From positions 30,978,084-31,042,083 of the forward strand of contig CM019719.1 in assembly GCA_009760885.1 (NCBI GenBank): DNA of 64,000 nt, read 5' to 3'. The notes beneath the pieces are model-generated. The model made no database searches. It saw only the letters and a program-made list of their open reading frames with translations, and was not told where the DNA came from. Position numbers and translations under genes: made by a program. The number at the start of each line of letters is the position of its first letter. The stretch's first letter is position 1. Below are positions 10,199 through 21,359 of this stretch, one piece after another. Source of the stretch: Achatina immaculata. Lineage: Eukaryota > Mollusca > Gastropoda > Stylommatophora > Achatinidae.

Positions 10199-11082
10199 TA
10201 TCATACTGGATGCTATTTCCATGCCCTATCTATCATATTTCATGATTTAACAGTTCGTTAAACCTAACATTAGGTCGATTTCCTTATGGTAGAAACAACT
10301 GAACTCTCGTACACAAACATCAGTCACTAACAAGCAGCAGCTGTTAGCATCAGCATTAAAGAAAATCTATACAGTTGTGATAGTGTTTTCACAAAGCAGA
10401 AAATGGACTGATTTATAATATGAGCACTCAAATGATAAATAATGTCACTCCAGGTAATCTCTATTGCGGTGGGGTGGGGAGGGGGGGGGGAGCTGATGCA
10501 TTGTTCCCAGGCCAGGAGAATTTTCCCTGTTGTAAGAGGCCCGGAGGATATGAAAAAATGGGGCGGGGCGGGGCACCAGCTTACAAAAAGTCCCTCTAGG
10601 GGCCCGCAGGCAAAATTTATGGATCGTTAACCTTGTAAATTATATATAGTCAAGGGTATGATTAGTCTCGGATATAGTGCGTGAAGGTAAATCTCGTCCG
10701 TTATTATATTTTTAGTCAGTCTCGCCGGTGCTACGGAGTACGTGCATTGTGGTGAGATCCTATTCCACAAGAACACATAGGGCCACCTTCGGGGTGATCC
10801 CGTGTGGAAAGATGATAACACTTGTTTAACACTTTACTATTTTCTTAAAAGAAATGTATACTCCTTCCATTCTGCCCGAATATTTCAGCTAAAACTCACT
10901 CCATAAAATAAAGACGACTTCATTTTCATATTCACATCCACCGTGAAGTGACTTTTGATTATTTATACTGCGTTTTTTAAAAAAATAATAGTAATAATAA
11001 ACCAAAGTAAAACATCAACTCCGTATTAAATATTTAGACGCATTTCAGAGCTTTCGTTGATGTCAGTCCGTCTGTTCTTCCT
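10199..11082. other. No recognised element
   Basis: Contains a G-rich tract at 10470-10570 and AT-rich sequence. A short ORF at 10442 is a by-product of the G run. Confidence 0.4.
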
Positions 11083-11515
11083 GTGTATTCTCTGAGCGCC
11101 AAAAATATTTACTCCCGCATGCTAACAGCTAAAAATAAAATAAAAATCATCACAACAGAAGTGAGATGTTTTAGGAGAATTACTAAATGTGACAAGAAGA
11201 GACAAAAAAAAAAACAACAACAACAAACAATCAAAGCAAAACAAAACAGAAAAGATATGTCAAAGGTTGGAGTAACATCCGTATTACACTATATCCAGAA
11301 ACAAGTAAAATGGTTTGGCCACGTTACACGATGACCACTAGTTTACCACAGAAAGCATTCACCGTAAGAACTGTAGCAAACAGAGGAGGAGGCCGCCCAG
11401 GCAAAAGATGGAGGGAAGAAGTTACAGAAACCTTAAATATTCCGCTACATGAATCAAATTGCCGAGCCCTGTCAAGATGTCTGTTCGTCCCCTCAACACT
11501 GAAAGTTATATGAAG
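11083..11515 (+). mobile_element. Non-LTR retrotransposon H, C-terminal coding relic
   Basis: One frame gives RCFRRITKCDKK and then VKWFGHVTR up to a stop at 11332. A second frame continues TTSLPQKAFTVR, GGGRPGKRWREEVTETLN. This 'W-F/L-GH-V-x-R ... GRP-x-x-RW' C-terminus is shared by RTE-like LINE proteins such as the tails of elements B and D here. A frameshift at about 11335 and an expanded A/CAA tract at 11205-11230 disrupt it. The 3' tail is not clear. Confidence 0.75.
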
Positions 11516-12229
11516 AAGGAGGCGAGACAAGACAATCAATTCAGAGATAAGAGACAGCACATTTAATTAACACGAACAAGAAGTAAAAAAAAAAAAATAA
11601 AGGCAATTCTGTAAACTCGAAACATGGACTAGAAAAGGGAAAGACAGAAAAAAGGAAAAGAGATAAACGAACCATACACTCTACGTCTTTTAGTACTATT
11701 CCCCATTTGCCTTCTTCATATAAATTTGATTTTTTATTTATCCATTCATTATGACTATTTTATTGTACGTTTACCTGCTCTATCCTCCCACAGAGAAAAC
11801 AACAGACTGAATAGCAATAAAGAAAACCCGGTTACCTTACAAAAATGGTATATACAGGTGTACTTGATCTCAACTAATACACGTCATTTGGAAGGAAAGG
11901 TCCATAGCGAATACTCTAAATATATTTCCAAAATAATCAATACACCGTATCTCATAAGGCCTCAATACGTGAACAGTAAACTCCTTATGGAATCGATCAC
12001 AGCAGAGCGTTGTATGAATAGAGTCAATTCGCTTGGTGACTGTCAGCTAAAGTTCTTGCCTGGTGTCTGTGTTACGTGGTCTGTAGTACCAGCGGAATCA
12101 TTTTATATCAAGTGCGGACAAGATGTTTTATAACATATGCCTGGAAGTTATTTTTCAAATATATGCTGTTAGTCGATATATTTCTGTACTGAGCTATCTC
12201 TTGTCTTCTTTTCTTCGTCGTTCGCCCAG

Positions 12230-12560
12230 ACTCGACACTAATCTCTCTCACAAACGCCGCAGTTCGTTTCAGATTTTCAGCATCACCGTAGAGCTTCTCG
12301 TGTAGGGGGCTGGGTTCTGGCAAGGCCCTTTGCCTGTGTAGCTAGCAATTCTGGAGGATGTGATGTGGTGTCTGTTGTTCTCTGCCACATGCACCTGGGT
12401 GTGCTGTGCCAATTGTCTTGTATAGATGGCGTCTTAGTGCCCGGCGTTCTCCCTGCCAGGCGGGGCTCCAAAGGTAGAGCACCACATCGGAATGAGATTG
12501 GATACAATGTCACTCGAGCGAGAGTTGCGTTGTACTGTAGTTCTCGTCATGTCTGCGTCA
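12230..12560 (-). mobile_element. Relic of RNase H-type LINE C-terminus (E-like)
   Basis: The minus strand around 12420-12300 gives ACGREQQTPHHILQNC followed by a stop, the Cys/His-containing tail that follows the RNase H domain in element E at 22877-23428 (CAQVPQTVEHILQNC). The rest is broken by stops. Probably a diverged sister family. Confidence 0.6.
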
Positions 12561-13518
12561 CTTTGCGCTCTGCATCTGTCTTCAGCATACATTTCTTTCG
12601 GGTTTGCTTCTCAAAGAAGCAGAGTGTGAGCTGTGCTTTGTCTGGCCCCTACCCTCTGGCCTGTCAGGCTTGGGTGATCCTGCCAGGGGCTGCTGTTCCC
12701 GCCAGCATAGCTCTTTCGGTCATGGGGGCATACAAGTTCTCTCACCACGGCAAGGTAACATCTCACCAGAGAGTATCTCTCGTCTGCGACAGCAAAAAAT
12801 AATGGCCGTTAAAGCCGTTAGTTATTGGTGAAACATTACAGGGAGCGGGGAAGATATTTACTGACCGAAGAAGATGTAGCATATCAAGGACCCTCTAGTG
12901 TCCTTTGATCTCAGACTCGACCTGTCTGACAGGTCTACCCTATACTACATTTGCTTAGATACGAGTAGCATAACCCAGAGAAGGCGTCTGACTTGGTTAC
13001 TTTGATCAACAAAGCTCAGCCACGGTTGGAAGGATTTGTTGTCAGAGCTCGTGGTCAGTTAGCGAGTGCTAGCTGGTTTTGGCAGTTTACTAGGGAGAAA
13101 TTACGCTGGGAGCCCATGGAGAAAGATTGTGTAGTCATTAGGGCAATTTGAATATGTGTTAGTAAAAACTACTTTCAGACAAATCATCAGGATATCTTCT
13201 CGCAGAATTCAGTCCAGTGTATTATATGTTTTGATTCGCATTATTATAAGAAAATAGCCGTTTTCCCTTTCACAACGTATGACGAATAAATCCTCGAGCG
13301 CCTGTCGGGCCGATGAATAATAAATAAAAGTGATGACTTACAAGCTGATCATTATGGGTTTACAAGTCGTTATTTGCTACCAACAACTGAATAATATGTT
13401 GCTATTAAATGTGATATATTGATATTGGTCTTTACACACGTGCACATACACACATACAAAACACACTCATATTTGTAAGTTCACGTACATAAAAAAACCT
13501 TGTCAAAAAGATAAGAGA

Positions 13519-13768
13519 GAGACAATGTACTTTCATAGGACATGCAATGAGAAGAGGGGACATTGAAAATATTATAACAACAGGAAAAATAGAAGGAAGA
13601 AGATCAAGAGGAAGACCAAGAGAAATGATACTGGACAGTCTGACGGGATGGTGTGAGAGGAGATCACCAACTGAGCTGATGGCCTGCATGAAGGATCGCG
13701 TACTCTGGAGAAGCATAATAGCCAACGCCAGTCGGCACGGCACATGATGATGATGATGATGATGATGT
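13519..13768 (+). mobile_element. Non-LTR retrotransposon F, 3' fragment with (ATG)n tail
   Basis: Open for 66 codons from 13547: GDIENIITTGKIEGRR, RGRPREMILDSL, then DRVLWRSIIANASRHGT and stop, directly followed by (ATG)n. The 'RSRGRP' and 'DR.LWR' blocks are the usual end of RTE-like LINE ORFs. A second copy in the opposite orientation is split by element A at 48694-49625. Confidence 0.85.
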
Positions 13769-14145
13769 ACCTTATTTTATGCCATTGAATCAAAACAACA
13801 GACGGGAAGATAAGGACAATACTAGATCATTATACTTTCACACAGACTATGGAGTTTGTGTTGTTCTTTACAGTTATGTATGTATAGATGTGTAGAGTAA
13901 TCCACATACGTGGGCCGAACATGGAAGGACGAGGAAATAGAGGGAGAAGAATTCACAAGACGAAGTGAGCCTTATGAAATATTATTCTGATATTTCCTTC
14001 CCCTGCACCCACGCGAACACGTACACAGAGAAAACGTAACTGATGCACTAGCGGCATCAGGGTGTTACGACCGCCTAGATACGCCAATGACCCGTGCATT
14101 ATAAAAAAGAATCAAAATAGCAACAAGGAAGGAAAGATAACTCAC

Positions 14146-14409
14146 CTGTTTATGTGTTGTAACATAATCTGGGGACCACGGAGGTTTTGCTATTATCAGT
14201 GTGGTCTTGTGCATAGGTCTCTCGCCTCTTTCATGGCGCACAGGGACGGACACTGCTCGGGACTGCCCATAGTAAGCTCTGTGACTATAGGGCTCATGTA
14301 TAACCGGGTAGTGACAGCCACTCTCTGTAAGTAACGTTGTCGCAGTTTTTCCCTGCCCAAACAGAATCCTCGAATCGAATAAACTGTCAAAATCCATGGC
14401 TCGGACACA
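14146..14409 (-). CDS. Exon 1 (first coding exon) of the minus-strand gene
   Basis: The minus strand reads a long pyrimidine tract ending TATTGTGCAG, 12 bp of probable 5' UTR, then ATG at 14397 in the strong context GAGCCATGG. Eighty-four codons follow to AAACAG|GTGAGTT, a consensus donor in phase 0. The peptide starts MDFDSLFDSRILFGQGKTA, has a His/Tyr/Arg-rich middle (HEPYSHRAYYGQSRA) and ends near KPPWSPDYVTTHKQ. Upstream exons would be non-coding or would add an alternative start. The PPWSPDYVTT motif and the aromatic, basic composition fit a small axonemal or ciliary structural protein, but this is inference and no family is recognised. With exons 2 and 3 the model encodes 84+51+67 residues. 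Confidence 0.72.
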
Positions 14410-15318
14410 CTGCACAATACAGAACAGAAAAGAAATAACAATTGATAAAGAGCAATACTCGATATTATTCCCGCACAGTTCAGATACTGATACGTTGGTG
14501 CTTTATAAAAGGTCGTATCACGATCAGGAATTTCCCGGCAACGAGGCCTGCACTAAGAAAGCTCTAAACTAAGTCTGCTTTATAGACCCTGTGGCAGGAA
14601 AAAAAAAAGGGGGGGGGGTGGGAATCAACAGGCCAAGCGCTCCAAAACAACAGAAGGTTAAAAATCAATAACTTTGATATGCTGGCGGGAAAACTTTCAT
14701 GACAGTTTTTGGTAATAACAAAAAATAATAAGTTTACAATAAGTATAACACTTCTTGACAGCTAATACTTGCTGTCGCCTTCATTAACCTGTAAGCACAA
14801 TCGTTGCTAACAACAGAGGTTAAAGTTAACAAAGCGTAATATTTCATATAAAACTGCAGTCGCGCATTTGGTGTTAACACCAATGAGCTGAGAGGGGGTC
14901 GAATTATTTTTTTGCAGTTTTGTGACTTAGGTTCAGAGAAATTAGCACAATAAATTAACATTTAACTGCATTTTGTGATAGTAATTTAACATAACTTTTT
15001 TTTTCAGAACCAAGAAGTTTATTCTAAATATGCAACAGTTTTACTAATGTTGGCAGACAGCAAACAGTTGACTGTGCTAGATGGTGGTTCGTTTAGTGTG
15101 GTCGTTGAATCAGAATTTGGGGACGGCAAACAGTGGCGTACCGGCGGATATCAGTGTCGGGGGCGAGCCAGACAAATTTCGCTTCCCACCCCACTTCCCC
15201 CCCCCCCACCTCCCACACACACACACACATATCACAACCCCCCCCCCCCACACTCAAAATTCATGTTCTATTTCTTCATGTAGCTTATTTATTTGCGAGG
15301 AGGTAGCAAGGGTAATAA

Positions 15319-15358
<40 letters not shown>

Positions 15359-15805
15359 AAAAGCTCCGCTTTGGCACCAAGGGCAGTCACCACCCTCTCG
15401 GCACGCCACTGGAGAAGGTGCAGTACTCACAGCTAATAAGACAGAGGTCAGCTGCAAATATCTGACTGCTTGCAAGCGTTATCTAGGCAATTATCATTTA
15501 TCGTTCTTATTTCTTTGTTGTTATACAGGTATATTCATTATCTGTATTTCAATATTCGTTGCTAAATTCACTCTACTCATTAAAAATTAGAGATATTCAA
15601 CAAATCCAAGATGGTAGCTTGAGAAATCAATTTTTAAAAAATCCATCAGCGCTGCATGTCCCGAGGATTTGTTCATCTTACATGGCGGTAGATTGGTGTA
15701 CTGCTTTCATACATTTGTTTAGAATCGTAACAGTTACACGCTGAACTAAGCGAGAAAATACTTTCATAATCATCAGGCAGTGGAGAGCTTTTACCACATT
15801 TAATA
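14410..15805. other. Unassigned sequence with simple repeats
   Basis: Holds an A/G run (14600-14618), C-rich tracts (15188-15250) and a (GAAA)n tract at 15317-15361. CAGTGGCGT at about 15131 and its inverse ACGCCACTG at about 15402 could be terminal inverted repeats of a 280-bp MITE, but the flanks show no matching duplication. No gene seen. Confidence 0.4.
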
Positions 15806-16740
15806 TGCTTCCCGCGCCGTCATACGTCACAGAGGACTCGCGAGGTAGTGTGTCTCGCTGTGAGTCTCTGTCTCGGCAAGCATCTCAACTTCATCCAGGG
15901 ATTTGATGCTTACTATTTTAGCCTCTCTGGTCAGTGTTCTCTTTAGGACCTCTCGAGGTCGGCCTGTTTTCCTTTTTTTTTCCCCAGATGTTTCCCATTT
16001 GATGGCTTTCTTTGTGATTCTCTGATTGTTTCTTCTCATCACGTGACCCACATAAGATCATCTTCTTTTCTTGATCATTGATGAGACTGCTGCATGCTCT
16101 TTTCTCCAATCTCTGCATTAGTCTTGAATTCGTTCCATTATAACAGAGTATTTTCCTTAAACATTTGTTTTCAGATGTATCCAGTTTACTGTCTATTTTT
16201 TTCTTGTTGATTTCAGGCTTTCACATGCATATGTTAGGATGGATATTACATTTGAGCTGATTAACCTAAGCTTTGTCCATGTGCTTAGGAATTCTGATTT
16301 CCATAATTTCTGAAGATTATTAAAGGTCAGCTTTGCTGTTCTGGTTCTAACTTCATTTCTCAGTGCAACTTCCGAGATATTAAAAAAATAGTCTACTTCT
16401 TCTATTGCAATTCCTTCGAACTATACTTTTTCCTCTTGCGCGATCAGATTATTTTTTTATGATTATTATTTCCAGCTTTTCCTTGTTGATTTCCAGTCCT
16501 ATTTTGCTAGCCATTGGGTGCAGGGCATCTGTTGTTTTTCCCTTGCATCGTTTCCACATTTCCACTAATAAGCGCTACGTTGTCCGCAAAATGAAGATCT
16601 ACTAAGACTTTGTTGAAATCCTCTCCTGTTATATTACAATCGTTCCTTCTCACTGCTTCGACTGCAGAAAACAAACTGACCCCTGTTCTGCTCAAGCTGT
16701 ATCTACCATCCATTGTTGTATCTGGCCAACTAACCAATCA
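15806..16740 (-). mobile_element. Diverged non-LTR retrotransposon A relative
   Basis: The minus strand starts near 16740 with 'DLHFADNVALISGNV' (the catalytic YADD-type box, second D changed to N) and ends with 'GHVMRRNNQRITKKAIKW', 'KTGRPREVLKRTL' and a TGTGACGTATGACGGCGCGGG terminus related to the A terminus. It is broken by several frameshifts and is older than the copies at 48890 and 58855. Confidence 0.82.
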
Positions 16741-17061
16741 GATAGATTCACCCTGTTTTCTCTGACGCACTCATGCAGCTTCTGTAGGCAGGTTTAAAAG
16801 AACCAGAACCAGCCAAGATCTTAGCCTATCTCCAAATGGTGTCACAGACCACAGTCTGGTCGAATGAATAGAGATTGAATGGACAAGCAAACGGTGCTGG
16901 CAATAAGCCATGTCGGAAAGGAAGTGTCAGATTGAAAGGCACAGATACAACAGCCCAGCTGCAAACCTTTTAGTGTTCAGTTATTTGTCTTTATGATTAC
17001 TCCTAGTACCTTCATATTTTCTGCCTTATATGTACTTTCACAGGTAAAGACCTGGGCTAAA

Positions 17062-17361
17062 TACAGATAGTCTTTGCTTTCCAACGGGGTTCCATTCCGA
17101 TGCTGCGTTAGAAAGAGAAATGGACTTTCTTTGGGTTAGAGTATACAGTACTTTAACTGTCATTAGACAAGCATGTTTTCAAACATGAAACTAGAGTTAC
17201 AGAAACTTTATAAATAAGTAGTTTTACGTTAAATAAGTATTGTATACTCTAAACAATATTTCTAAATTTACGATAAGAAGTCCTAGAGTTTGAGTGGATC
17301 AATGGTCGAAAAAAAACGAATCATCATAAAGTAGGGCGTCGTAAAGTGGGGACTATCTGTA
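17062..17361. mobile_element. MITE, Tigger/pogo-like, TA target duplication
   Basis: CAGATAGTC at 17064-17072 and its inverse GACTATCTG at 17351-17359 are flanked on both sides by TA. The inner terminal sequence rich in TTTCC/CCCC resembles the ends of Tigger/pogo-type mariner transposons (CAGTAGTCCCC type). The 296-bp element has no ORF, so it is a non-autonomous copy. Confidence 0.6.
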
Positions 17362-17594
17362 TATATTTTTTAAAATGGTTTAGGGGTTCTTCTTCTGAAA
17401 ATAAAACTAGAAAATGTTTCGGTGAATGCAGGTTATAGGTTCATGTTTTTCTTCGGCGTATCATTGGTGAGTTACATATTCATTTATAAGTGCAGCTTTA
17501 ACTCAGAAAGTTAACAGAGTTATTGAGTGAGATCAATAGTTCTTTTAGTAACCGTATGGAGAACTGTACAAAACTTATCTCATATCATTATTTA

Positions 17595-17690
17595 ATAAAA
17601 TGTATAAACTAGGAAAAACGTAGGAGCAGCTTTATTACTTAACGATTACAAAGTTGTGACGTTTCGGCGAATTTGATCATAGACTTTGAA
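17595..17690 (-). mobile_element. Terminal fragment of a Penelope-like element
   Basis: The minus strand carries GCCGAAACGTCACAACTTTG, TAATCGTTAAGTAATAAAGC and GCTCCTAC. This is nearly identical to the 3' end of the Penelope-like element at 19194-19290. No coding part is attached. See the finding on the hammerhead-like core. Confidence 0.65.
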
Positions 17691-18765
17691 AATGCTAACA
17701 CATCGTAAGCTAAGAATATCATTATATTTATGTTTATTGTTCATGCCTGACAGATTTACGACTTGGAATGGTGGGTTAGATCAAAGAAATTTATCTCGAT
17801 AGGATATTGATTATCATTACATTCAGTGTTCATGTCTAACATGTATAATCTGAACAGGTGCATGAAGTGAAGTTATTTGAGCCCACCTTTGATAGTATAT
17901 ATTATGTGAGGTTTATCACTTACTTCAAAAACCCACACTAACGTGTATTTATACTTTCATATAATGTTCAAGAAATGAGTGGCATAGTACAAGCATAGAT
18001 AAACATAGACACTTTCCTATCACAAAATGTGTATGATATTTATCATTTTCTTTAAATTTTGTACATTGTTTTCATTGTCTGCTTTCTCTCAGAGCAGGAT
18101 TTTTCCTGTTAAAGAAAATTCTGTTGCGTATAAGAGAAACATGCAATTAAACCCACTGAACTGCTTGATAAACGGATAGTGTATGTACTGAATAAAAATA
18201 AAGTCTTAACAGATGCATTGTAGACTTCTAACTGTTTAATTTTTCACAAATAAATAACTCTTACCTCTGAATAAAATATAAATCAGTTCAAGGTAAAACC
18301 TTTTAAAAGAGCAGTTTTTTTTAAGCTGAAATTCATATCCAGTCCATGCTTAAAGTATTATTAACTTAACCAAGTTTGATGCCGTGATCTTTATCAAGGC
18401 CCATATGGTCCATGTTACGCTGGTACTGGTAACAATTAAAATAAACTAGCACTAATCACAGCAGTTCTCATTTAATCTTCGTGGGCCTTGTAAAAGTTAC
18501 CCACATGAACACATATTCATTGCATCACAAAGGACCTCGTTCTAGAGGATATTTTTAAACTTCAGTTCTGTCACATCTCAGGTATCGTGCGCAACAAAGA
18601 GGGTTAACTCCCGCTTGTTGGTCAGTGCTGAGGCATGGCAGACGAACGTGGTAAGAGTTTGAAAGTGCACAGTTTTTAGGGAGTTTTAGGTGAGTTAGTA
18701 CATTTTACTGTAAGTTTTTGTTGCAAAGTGCAGTTTTAAAAAATGGAATTCATTGTTATGCCCAA
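17691..18765. other. No recognised element
   Basis: AT-rich with no long ORF. Nothing repeated within the window was noticed. Confidence 0.4.
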
Positions 18766-18862
18766 GATGCCTGGGTAATTCAGTGATTAAAACATCTGCC
18801 TGCTGAGCAAATGAGTATTGGTTCAAATATCATAGAAAGCTTAAATCTTTTCACAAGTCCAT
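18766..18862 (+). mobile_element. tRNA-like SINE head or tRNA pseudogene
   Basis: GGGTAATTCAGTGATTAAAACA resembles box A and its surroundings, and TGGTTCAAATATC resembles box B, at tRNA-like spacing. The 3' side pairs poorly with the 5' side and the B box is mutated, so it is not a functional tRNA. Confidence 0.5.
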
Positions 18863-18904
18863 TGTTCACTTGGTAGTGTCATGTTTTACAAGATGTAGCA
18901 ATCA

Positions 18905-19186
18905 GCCTGTATAAAGTCACACAGTTTGGTGATAACATACCATATAAGATATGACAGTCAGGTGACCATACCTTACCAGACAGGACAGTCAGGTTTCTAG
19001 GCTATAAAGCCACACAGTTTAGTAATGTTATACCCTACAGGACATGACAGTACTCTACAGGACATGACAGTCTAGGGTATAAAGCCACACAGTTTAGTAA
19101 TGTTATACCCTACAGAACATAACAATCAAGTGTCTAGGCTATAAAGCTATGCAGTTTAGTGAGAACATACCCTACAAGACATGATG
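18905..19186 (+). repeat. 62-bp satellite, left part
   Basis: About four imperfect units of the form TATAAAGCCACACAGTTTAG, T(A/G)ATGTTATACCCTACAGGA, CATGACAGTCAAGTGTCTAGGC. It is interrupted at 19187 by a Penelope-like element and resumes at 19963. Confidence 0.9.
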
Positions 19187-19969
19187 GTCAAGTATAAGCA
19201 AGGAAAAAAGTAGGAGCCGCTTTATTACTTAACGATTACAAAGTTGTGATGTTTCAGTGTGAGCCTTAATCATATAAAAACATACAGGACAAAGAAATAG
19301 AGAGAGCAGATAAAGTATAGATTCACAGGAAGCTATAAAAAAAATTAATAATGAATAGAGCACTAAGCTGTAACTGTAAGAAGATGTGGGTTGTTCAACA
19401 CTGTGTGTCAGAAATGGGCATGGTAGGGTGTAGAGACTGTTTAAATGGAGACCTGTGATGTGTGGTCGGTGGGTCCATAACTAGGGGTGGTGAGTTGGGA
19501 AACCATGGAGAGGAGAGAGAGAGTGGTACAATGTTAACCTAGCCAGGAGAAGGTGAAACAGGTGATTATAGTTAGGATAGAGGGGTTGTAATGTGATGCT
19601 GTGAGGAGGTTCTGAACTATGTGTAACAAGTGAGAAGGGAGTGGAACTTAGTAGAGAAGGATTATAATTGTTGAAGAGGAGAATGTTAGGTATAGCTGAA
19701 TAGCAAGTTTAACCTGTGTGGTTCCAAAGACCCATAATCCTGAATGTAGTGGTTCTCAAGCATTAGGCGGCTTGTGTCATCTGCACGACATTGTTTGATG
19801 GCTGTTACCAGAAAATCAGATTTGCCTCTGTGGTTGGGGCCATTGAAATAATTTGGGACTGGTTTTGAAGCATGCTAGCCTATATCATACAGCTGTTTCT
19901 GCATGTGGTCCCCTAATCTGAGGCCAGTCTCACCAATATATATTATCCTGCATCTTTTTGCAGTCAAGT
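19187..19969 (-). mobile_element. Penelope-like element, 5'-truncated, GIY-YIG endonuclease domain
   Basis: On the minus strand from 19962 the sequence starts inside a Cys-rich KxC segment, then reads IIYIGETGLRLGDHMQKQLY, one in-frame TAG, and continues ASKPVPNYFNG, SDFLVTAIKQC and LMLENHYIQDYG to a TAA at 19688-19686. 'YIGETG.RL..R/H' is the GIY-YIG core of Penelope-like retroelements, whose C-terminal endonuclease nicks DNA to prime reverse transcription. The reverse transcriptase is missing. A roughly 490-bp 3' untranslated part follows to 19194. GTCAAGT flanks both sides (19187-19193 and 19963-19969); it may be a target duplication or native satellite sequence. The same domain and UTR recur at 63380-64000. 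Confidence 0.88.
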
Positions 19970-20195
19970 GTTTAGGCTATAAAGCCACACAGTTTAATGA
20001 TGTTATACCCTACAGGACATGACAATCAAGTGTCTAGCTATAAAGCCACACAGTTTAATGATGTTATACCCTACAGGACATGACAATCAAGTGTCTAGGC
20101 TATAAAGCCACACAATTTAGTGACAACATACCCTACAAGACAAGACAGTCAAGTGTCTAGGCCATAAAGCTATATAGTGTTTGACTGCAAAACCA
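19963..20195 (+). repeat. 62-bp satellite, right part
   Basis: About 3.7 units continuing the array left of the Penelope-like insertion. Units differ by 1-5 bases, and the second lacks one G. Confidence 0.9.
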
Positions 20196-20445
20196 AAGAA
20201 CAGCAAAGTACATCTCACACATGGCTTCAAGTAGATTTAGTAAAATATAAAAAAAGTCTTCCACATACAGGTAAATACATTTGAGTGCACAGTGGGTGAA
20301 TGCACAACCACAAACAAAAACAAAACATGTGCTAACATCAAAACAGTTTCCTAAGACAAGCTCTCTAGCACATCAACTCAGTCTTGCCCTAAATTTTCTC
20401 AGCTTATTATTTTTAACCCTCCACTATCCATGAGCCATTTTCCCT
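20196..20445. other. No recognised element
   Basis: AT-rich spacer between two minisatellites. Confidence 0.4.
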
Positions 20446-20765
20446 GTTACACTTCACCAGCTGTAACTCTTAACATTTTACCAACAGCCATATCCCCTTT
20501 TAAACTTCACCAGCTGTAACTCTTAACATTTTACCAACAGCCATATCCCCTATTACACTTCACCAGCTGTAATTCTTAACATTTTACCAACAGCCATATC
20601 CCATTTTACACTTCACCAGCTGTAACTCTTAACATTTTACCAACAGCCATATCCCCTATTACACTTCACCAGCTGTAACTCTTAACATTTTACCAACAGC
20701 CATATCCCCTATTACACTTCACCAGCTGTAACTCTTAACATTTTACCAACAGCCATATATCCTGC
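20446..20765 (+). repeat. 53-bp minisatellite, 6 copies
   Basis: Units ACTTCACCAGCTGTAACTCT, TAACATTTTACCAACAGCCA, TATCCCCTATTAC. Copies are almost identical. A related 38-bp dimer (TTCAGAAAGTTTCTTTTCTA...) follows at 20817-20906. Confidence 0.95.
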
Positions 20766-20906
20766 CACATAAGTTTAAGTTATTGTTGTTTCCTTTTACA
20801 GTAAAACTTTTTCAGAAGTTTTGAATATCTGTCTTCAGAAAGTTTCTTTTCTACTATAAGTGTGGATTCAGAAAGTTTCTTTTCTACAATAAGTGAGGGT
20901 TCAGAA

Positions 20907-21358
20907 AGATGGTAGTCGTGGTTATTTTATATTGAAATACAAGTTGATCCATACAAAACTGGATCTTTTTTAATTAATTATTGGACCTGAACAATGTCAG
21001 AATTATTTGCATCATATAGAAGACAGGTGAATTATTAATAAATAATAAAGTTATTAAAGTGAACAGAAATAATATAGAATTCAACTGAGAAATTAAAAAT
21101 AATATACTCAAATAAATGCAGACTAAAATAAAAACAAAACAGAACAATTTTAGAACAAATATTATATCAAGGAACAAATGAAAATAGACAGACAGAAGAT
21201 CACAGAACTTAAAATAAATGATTCTGTCACAGATACATTTGAATCTAACAAGACAGAGATATTAAGAACTTAATGAAGCCTGCATGTTTGTCAGAGATCA
21301 TGCATGATAACAGATGAGACAAAAACAAGTAGTGCAATGAGAGGAACACTAATATAGC
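20907..21358. other. No recognised element
   Basis: Strongly AT-rich, with short ORFs only. Confidence 0.4.
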
Positions 21359-21359
21359 T

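Noticed and set aside
15131..15410. MITE with CAGTGGCGT / ACGCCACTG ends
   Set aside because: The flanking 8 bp do not match, and the interior is simple repeats.
18766..18862. Functional tRNA gene
   Set aside because: The box B is mutated and the acceptor and T arms do not pair; treated as a SINE head or pseudogene.
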